64,000 nt of DNA, from positions 22,833-86,832 of the forward strand of contig JAYMGJ010000382.1 in assembly GCA_037178675.1 (NCBI GenBank). Reading direction: 5' to 3'. The translations under genes were made by a program, and so were the position numbers. This document shows positions 57,138 to 64,000 of this stretch, in pieces. Each line of letters starts with the position of its first letter. Positions within the stretch are counted from its first letter, which is position 1. The notes below the pieces were generated by a model. It searched no databases and was not told where the DNA came from. It saw only the letters and a list, made by a program, of their open reading frames with translations. This DNA is from Scleroderma bovista. Its lineage: Eukaryota; Basidiomycota; Agaricomycetes; Boletales; Sclerodermataceae.

Positions 57138-58861
57138 CGGAATGCGAGTCAGAGGAGTACCACGTTGTGAGAGAAGAAATCGCATGGACCATGAAAATCA
57201 GCCAGTCGGAATCCGGATCAAAGGAGCAATCAAATGCGAGATAGACTGCCAAGAGGCGCCGTGGCATGTTCAAAAATACCTTTGCTTGAGCTTGGTATGT
57301 ATCAAATTCATCTCGCACGAATATCGATGTCTGAGACATGTAACAATGTAACCTTTTCTTCTGGTCACCGGGCACTCGCAATTAGACCGTTGGAACCTCA
57401 GACATTCTCTAGGAGTCTAACGGCCCCACTGGGAGTTGCCACGCGACTGTCGCTGGTCGTCGGGTCTATATGGCTTCATGGCTGGTTTAGTGTGGTAATG
57501 GATCCCACTCTACATGTTCGTTTTTCGTCCTCTGGTTCATTGTATGTCCGAGGCTTTCGTGTTCTGGCCAGCTAAACTAAAACAATGCGCTATCGCCCTC
57601 GAAATACTCGCACGTGAAGTGGCCACCTCATGCTGCAGTGGCGCTAATTCATCCTGGCGAGACTGGCCCGGCGGTGCAATTGTGTCCGGGGAACAGAATG
57701 TGTGTGCTTTAGTAAGTGTTGGGTGCGCCTACGCATTGAAGATGCCACCACAGGACTTTGCTATGTCCCTCTAACAACTACAAAAGCACGTTGTAACGAG
57801 CCGCAGAACAGACCACATCATTGTTGCGCAGAAAGGCATTATCTTTACAGCTGGCAATGACGGCGCCGATTCCTTTCTATTTCTTGTGCGTTCGGCGTTG
57901 TCCTAGCTGAGAGGTGGCTGGATACCAGCACCTGCAAGGACTAGATACCGTCAACGATGTAGGACAACAAACTTAGGCTCGACTCCTTCATCGAGAACTT
58001 TACAGATAGATTCTCTGGTAGCATCGGCCTACAACAAACCAGGGCTGCGTACCAATGGGCAAGAATGTGTCATATCGATTTCACCTGCCGTCACGTTGGT
58101 CACAAGGGTCTAGAAGATGCTACAGTATGGGCAAGTTTATTGATGCTTCTTGGGAACCGTTAACCGAACAGTGCCCCTATTATTCACAGCTGCCGTGCTC
58201 TCTTGTGCGCCGCCATCATCTTGACAGCAAGATTGCAACTAGCTCGAGATGGTTAAGCTCGGGGATACGGCCGGAAAAGAATGATAAACAGAGCGCGTCG
58301 ACTGCATCTGCATGTCCCCCTCTCCATTTTATCCCATTCTCGGGTGGGTATGCAGCTGAAGTAATTCGTGAGGTGTGTCTGTTCTTCCTGGGCGGAGGGG
58401 ACACCCTGGTTGGGAGGCTGATTCAATGTGTCTCTTGTCAAGTTTGGATAAGCCATTGATTGACTGGAATCTTCCTGAGAAGACTGAATAGTAGTCCCAT
58501 AATGGCTTGGCTCGCATCACGAAGCATGACGACTGTGGTGGAATGGAATGCAGTGACGAGCATTTCAATGTTCAAAACATTGCTCGCATACTCTGAAGCC
58601 TTATTGATGTTCTCGTCATTTTTTTGTTTGTTTGTTAGACTCATCCTTCATAGATTCCTGTTCTAGAGATGGCACGTCTCTTTGCCGTGGTCGCCTATTA
58701 TTTTCACTCAGGCTTGAAGGCATTTAAGTCTTCGAATCCTGTAATCATTCAAGACAAATATACAAATCACGTCAATGCATATTTTCCAATGCCTAAACCC
58801 CCAATGTTGTACAGACGAGCCAAATAAGATAAGCATATACCATTCCCTAACTTCTTGATCT
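57138..58861. other. Unresolved interval, 57.1-58.9 kb
   Basis: Several 60-130 codon frames exist on both strands but none carries a family signature I trust. Plus-strand text around 58,060-58,230 in shifting frames (CHIDFTCR, HKGLEDATVWASLLMLLGN) looks protein-like and could be a decayed or highly spliced gene. I could not assemble it. Confidence 0.3.
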
Positions 58862-59357
58862 TCATACTGAGATATTGACAACAGTACAATTCACATCGAC
58901 TAGGCCGCTCTTTGTGGAGCATCAGAGACTTTCCTAGTCCGTACAAATGGTGCTGCATTACTTACGAACAGAGTTCCGCCGCAGCAAAGAATTTGCTGAG
59001 TGCAACCACCTTGAACGCCGACGACGTTGACGGTCGAACATTGGATACCGAGAACGCTGCCCATAGCGACACTGACTGTCTCATTGACACCAAAGCGAGT
59101 TAAGTCGACGCTAGTTTGGTTAACCTACGAAGAGGTACCTTAGTCCATGGTTTGGCGAGTGAATCAAGCAACAAAGCAGCAAAAAATATATGGGGAACAT
59201 GGAGACGCACAGCGATCGTTTGCGAACAGCATTGAAGAGAGCCGTTGGGGCAAGTAGTGCCCGTACTCCCTCCACGGGCAATGTTAGGCATTGCTGAGCC
59301 GGTGACGAGGGTGGAGAGGGCAGAAACCAAGATAACTTTGGGTGCGTAGATGAACAT
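58862..59357 (-). CDS. Class I hydrophobin D
   Basis: Three exons (59,357-59,211; 59,124-58,966; 58,909-58,862) give 117 residues. The signal peptide starts MFIYAPKVILVSALSTLV. The eight cysteines appear as TTC, LQCC, IQC, GGC, LCC and VNC. It differs from A-C by a longer loop after the first CC (VNQTSVDLTRFGVNETVSVA, with potential N-glycosylation sites NQT and NET) and by exon 2 of 159 instead of 150 bases. The intron positions are the same. It lies 23 kb from the A-C cluster on the same strand. Confidence 0.94.
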
Positions 59358-59393
59358 TTTAACTGATCGCTAGCCACTCCTAGTGAGCCCCAG

Positions 59394-59401
59394 AATTTAT
59401 A
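59394..59401 (-). promoter_or_regulatory. TATA-like box close to hydrophobin D start
   Basis: GGTATAAATT on the minus strand, only about 40 bases before the ATG. In genes A-C and E the equivalent box is 88-112 bases upstream, so either the leader here is extremely short or another box is used. Confidence 0.5.
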
Positions 59402-61770
59402 CCCCTCTGCATGAAAGGGACTGACCAATTATTTGTCCTGGTTGGCTAGTCGTTTTCTGGCATGTGGCAACGCCACGGAATGGAACAATGAGTTTGCATC
59501 TGCTCCGAGTACATACATTTCTTACGTGACGAGTGCTAACCCAAATCCTTATCCCTCCAAGATTGTTCTCCTTCCACGAAGTGTTCGAAAAGTACGGACC
59601 GAGCAGTCCCGAACATTACGCATCGATGTGATGAAGAAGCATGACTCAAGAATTTCGGCCGCCTGGTGCCTCTTTCGCACTTGATCTTTGTTTTCACGGC
59701 TAGTGGGCCCTTAAGGGCCTCGAACACAGTTGTGATGCGCACACTTTCCATGACTCGCAAGTGCGGGGATCAGATTTAGTGACCCCGACTTGCGCAGACA
59801 GTCGTATATGGCTGAGGGTGGAACCACAAACGTTCTTAGTGTGACTGACTATATTTCGTCGAGCTTACGCAGTAAACTACAGGTCGCTCATCAACTTGGA
59901 TGGCGCTGTATATGTAGTACGACAAGCACATTAGTGTGGCCTTCGAGTCAAAGGTTTTGTCATCGCACACTATCCTACCGTTGGACGATCATCCTCTTCA
60001 TCTAATTTGTTCGATCGTAACTGGTTTGATGGAACTTGACCATAATGATGTTGTTGTGACGAAGGGAAACCTATCTCCTCTTTACATTCATACAGTCCTG
60101 AGCATGATAACGCTGGAGTGCACAGAAAAGGTGTCAGCTTCGGGGTGTGCATCATAAAGTATAATACTATCATAGTTTATATACCGCTCTACGGTCATAT
60201 AAGCAACATGAGTGCGCCGGACTGAACATTGAAATACTGTATAACAGTGGGTGACTTTCGATGGAAAGTCTCACCCCCTAAATCGACTTTGTTCCAAAAC
60301 GAGCGAGCACTGTCTGAGTCAGCATCAGCGTGATAGGTCGTCCAATCAGGTTTCAGTGTTTCACCACGAGTCATCGCAACTTCTGAACATCATCTCTAGC
60401 AATTCTTTGTCACCAGGTCACTGGTGAATATCTCTCGGCTTGTTGGCGTGGCAAGTACTTGGCCAACGAAGACTTGTGCGCTGTAGTGCAAAATGACTTA
60501 TGCCAAACAGATCCCGAAGTAAGTTCAGCCCAGTGTATGCCTCGTGCGGTCGGCTGGTAGCCAGTGAGTCGAGGGATTTGATAAGAGCTGAGAGCGACAG
60601 AGGTACAAACAACGCAGGTTGTCACCTTGATTGCGTAGCTCAGCGGACAGCTCTGCGCCTGTAACGATAGGGCAAGAGCCAGAAGCACTCGGCGTTGTGA
60701 TCTTACCCCTTCAGCTTGCTGTAACCACTCAATTTGTTCGTCCTTGGATGAGTTCTTCGTCCTCCGTGCTCTGGATCTATGTAAATAGGATAATACTATG
60801 TATAGTATTCTCAACTTGTGCTACTATGGTTTATTCGCATCAAATGTTTTGCTCGACTACCACATCGAGTGCAGGTTTCAAGTTCCAATCTTGGATTAGA
60901 AACTCACGGAAAGTCACCCGGTAAGTCGCCAGAGTAATGAAATGGAATAGATTGGCTGACTACACTAGAATAGCTCAGGTGATAGACGATGAGATTAGAT
61001 AATCAACGATGAAACAGCCTCGATGTCGAAAGCGTACACAGGGGAAGATGGGACCTAGGTGACGCGGGCTGCGTTTCCCGTCTCACAGGCAACTTGGCGG
61101 AACGCATCAAAGGAGATGTGGCAGAAACACTGCCCGAGACGTCGCATTGTTACCACGTGATACACAGCTCGTTAAAGTGTACTCTCCCGGAGAGTGTGAA
61201 ATTCTTTCAATGCAATGTTGGCTTAGCTCGCTTGGCTACCAAACCCCTGAGTCGAGGATGTGTCCCATATGCAAGCTTGACTGTGCGCCTTAACAGCACA
61301 CCGTGATCGCTTGGTAGGTTCCTTAGCTAGCACCCATTGGCCATGACAAATTCTTCATAGCTTCGGCCAATGTGATTGTGATGTTGTATACAAATCTCTC
61401 CTATATTACCGTGGACAGGACAGACAGCAGGCGAAAATTGGACTGCTGCAAAGAGTTACTACTGTGCTGACCTTGGCCATGATGGTCCGACCATTCGCTG
61501 CCTCATCTACATCTCTGAACCATCAATGGTTTTTGAGTCAGGCATTCTGCTTTCCTCAATCTTTGAACACCTCAAGAACGAAAGTAAGAATAGGGGAAAC
61601 AAGCGTACCGTACCTAACCACGGACCCGTTAAGTTACGGTTTACGCCCTTCCACAGCAATGTTCCTGCTAGCAAAGAAATTTTCTCAAAACAGACATATA
61701 CACCTTTGCTCACAGGAACTTGACATCTCCCAAACCGTACCCAAACATGGATGCAGTGACCTGAGAGAGA
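59402..61770. other. Long interval between hydrophobins D and E
   Basis: Shared upstream region of two divergent hydrophobin genes, 2.4 kb. A minus-strand frame at 60,410-60,814 contains TKNSSKDEQIEWLQQAEGVR and hydrophobic text and could be part of a small membrane protein gene, but splice structure and family are not clear. I see no other gene. Confidence 0.35.
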
Positions 61771-61777
61771 TATAAAT
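61771..61777 (+). promoter_or_regulatory. TATA box of hydrophobin E
   Basis: TATAAAT about 90 bases before the start codon, followed by C- and T-rich sequence up to the ATG. Confidence 0.65.
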
Positions 61778-61860
61778 CCCCTGTTCATCGGACCAATCCC
61801 CTTCAACAACGTATCTCAACCTTAGTTAGCCAGTCCCCCAATCTCCACATTTCTGTCAGA

Positions 61861-62316
61861 ATGTTCATTCGCGCATCTTCCCTCGTCTTACCACTTGTTG
61901 CCCTGTCCTCGGTCGTCACCGCTGCCCCAGCAGCTCTTTCCGGCCGTGACGCCTGCGGCAACGGCGGAGCGGTGCAATGTTGTAATTCGGTCTTTTCTGT
62001 ATGTCCCCATGCTCCACTTATTCCTGAGGCAACAAATCACCAACACATTTTCATTCGTAGTCTAGCAGCAGCACCGCAAATTTCCTCAGCGGCCTTCTGG
62101 GCCTCGCCGGCTCCGCCGCTGGTCCTCTCATGGGTGTCAGCTGTTCTCCCATCGGCGGAGTTGGTGCGAACTGCGTCCAGCAAACCGTCTGCTGCCAGAA
62201 CGTCCAGTTTGTAAGTGCACTGTCCTAAACAGAGATGGTAGAAGAATCTCACTCAATGTATGTCGCAGAACGGACTCATCAACATTGGTTGCATTGCTAT
62301 AAACATTAGCTTGTGA
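61861..62316 (+). CDS. Class I hydrophobin E
   Basis: Three exons (61,861-61,998; 62,061-62,210; 62,269-62,316) give 111 residues. The signal peptide starts MFIRASSLVLPLVALSSVV, with cleavage probably near TAA. The eight cysteines are DAC, VQCC, SC, GANC, VCC and IGC. The loop after the first CC is a hydrophobic, small-residue stretch (NFLSGLLGLAGSAAGPLMG), unlike the polar loops of A-C. Exon 2 is again 150 bases. It is on the opposite strand to the other four, divergent from D. Confidence 0.95.
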
Positions 62317-64000
62317 AATGAAGATGGGTGATCGGGTAGCGCGTCCGTGGAACATTCGAGGCTGGCACGGCCTGGGATGATTTCTCCAGTATGCATAGCC
62401 GAGGACAATTATTATTGTGAAATTATTGTGTTGAAGGGTGAAACACGTCAGGGGTGACATGCATTGTGACATCAAAAGCCTACCAAGGTTGTGCCTAGCA
62501 GCAGGTCGGGTACCAATTCGAGAACCCACATTTAGGGGTAATTAAGGTGAGATTGATATTCTTGCCATTAATGCAATTAGTCTTTGGCACACACTATCTC
62601 CAGAATTGTGAATGGGAGCACTAACTAATGAGCTGTTCCAAATGCTTGAACATGGACGCTAAACCATTCAACATGAGGCATGGAGTTAACGAGCACAGGA
62701 TTGGATCAAATTTCAAGAAAGCTTGGCAGCTCACCAGGCACCCGTCCCCCCTGTGGACCATGGTTGAGGCGAGTAAACTCTGACTAGCCCACAACGTGCC
62801 AGAAAGAAGTAAAGGTTGTGAGTATCAGCGAACCCGGTTTAGTGCGCCGGTAAGCTTGCTACCAAAAATCGTGCGAACTTGGAACGAACCGCATTGAATC
62901 CAAGCTACAGCAGGCCCTACAAGATATACCATTATTCTAACACCTCAAGTGCCGTAAACGATAGAAATCGTTGGAAACCAAGCACGAATCGTAGCCGTTC
63001 CAGTACCTATTTCCCCAGAATAGAATAACAACGGGGTTAGCCGACTTTTCACTTATCCTTCCGTGATTAGGCCCAGTAAAAATGAGCGTTGTACACGGGA
63101 CCTTTCGAAAGCACAGACGTGATACTAATGTTCTAATGATATTGGTAGCTAACTTCGCCGGTGTGGTGTGTTTGTGACACGTTTGTAGTGACTGTTGGTC
63201 TAGTCCCTTATTGTCCTGTAAATAACCTGTTGCAGGTTTCCTGGCTTCAGTATGCCTACAAACCTCTACCAGCCTGACGAGTTAGCAGCGCAACGAGTTG
63301 CGATCGCTTGGTGGGTTCCCTGGGCATCGCGTAGTTATGTTCCCAGGGGGGCATCTGTTTACTGGGTGGGCGCAAATTAGCACGGAATTGTACTCAACTG
63401 CTCGAAACTCTTTTGAATGGTCTGCGCCTCCGAACCGAAGGCCCCGTGATGGGCATGTTGAGGATCAAAGATAGTCGATAACACCTGGAAGAAAGGGAAC
63501 GTGATGGAGAAATCAAGGGTAGAAGCACATGTTGTCCCACGCTTTGACTCAATGGTTCCTTGCAGAGGCGTGCGCGTCACTTATGTAATGCAACATGATC
63601 ACTCGCGCCACCTTTTTTTTTTTTTTTTTTTTGGACAAGTGATATCATTATGTAGCCCCTGACAAGTCGAGCTGGGATTTTGTTATATCGTGGGAACATA
63701 TCACGACAGAACTTTTTGCCCTCTTTGGAACCGTGTGATTCGGTTGATTTATTTCGATACCCTTCAGTAATTCAGTAGTTAGAATTTGGATTTCCATTCG
63801 TGAGCAAGGGTTCTGCCGACGCAGGCGGCATTTTGAGTGTCTACATTGGGTAGAAAAATTCGTGAGTACGTGGTCGCTGAGTGTGGCTGTTCTTGCCAGT
63901 CTGGCATTGTTTGTTTTTATTTATTTATTTTAAATCCAATTTATGGTCATATGGAGGGACGAGCCCTATGCTAGACCTTACATGCAGATGTGTGCTGAAC
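62317..64000. other. Gene-free right end of the window
   Basis: Beyond the hydrophobin E 3' flank I find no gene. A minus frame at 63,377-63,580 has no family content. Low-complexity features are an 18-base T run (63,615-63,632) and a TTTATTTATTTATTTTA stretch near 63,915. Confidence 0.4.
63615..63632 (+). repeat. Poly-T run
   Basis: About 18 consecutive T bases, the longest homopolymer in the window. It could be the tail of a reverse-complement retroposon, but no body is recognised on its flank. Confidence 0.7.

Noticed and set aside
1..64000. CRISPR array, bacterial operon, rRNA or tRNA genes
   Set aside because: The tandem repeats seen lack the constant spacer layout of CRISPR, genes are intron-rich and eukaryotic, and no tRNA-like cloverleaf or rRNA segment was recognised by eye.

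Overview
The window is nuclear DNA from a basidiomycete fungus, most likely an Agaricomycete. The evidence is genes split by many 50-65 bp GT-AG introns, five class I hydrophobin genes, a fungal CHS5 exomer gene, a DUF6533-type membrane protein, and basidiomycete transposon families. Rhizoctonia/Ceratobasidium is a guess from the overall flavour of the proteins and is not proven here. The window has two compartments.

The left part (about 1-32 kb) is repeat-rich and mostly decayed. Two inverted arms, each with a copia-like LTR (2.11-2.40 and 10.33-10.61 kb) and about 0.8 kb of internal sequence, face each other. Between them lie fragments of three unrelated host genes: a PCL-type cyclin, the spliceosome protein PRP8, and a GEN1-like XPG nuclease. 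The PRP8 fragment is cut off by a 2.1-kb element whose near-identical second copy lies at 19.8-21.9 kb. Next come a transposase remnant with a nonsense codon, a DUF6532-like gene, and a 3.7-kb foldback of simple satellites. A 4.9-kb PIF/Harbinger element (18.36-23.28 kb) has near-perfect terminal inverted repeats, a 3-bp target duplication and both of its genes, and the second 2.1-kb element is nested in it. Beyond it lie a partial duplication (23.28-24.46 kb) of an unknown gene whose full copy is at 28.4-30.2 kb, a DUF6533 gene, a Myb/SANT remnant, and a 991-bp TA-flanked MITE.

The right part (about 32.6-64 kb) is dense and conserved. Three tandem hydrophobin genes are followed by profilin, CHS5, a glycine-rich-domain-like protein, a small membrane protein, VPS41, a NAT-family purine permease, an RPD3-class histone deacetylase, a small unknown coiled-coil gene, a TMEM135-like membrane protein, and two more hydrophobin genes. 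Several of these relate to surface and secretion biology: hydrophobins coat the wall, CHS5 carries chitin synthase to the surface, profilin supports polarised actin, and VPS41 handles vacuolar traffic. I see no operon-like organisation. Intron-exon structures were read by hand from splice signals and conserved protein blocks. No similarity search was run.
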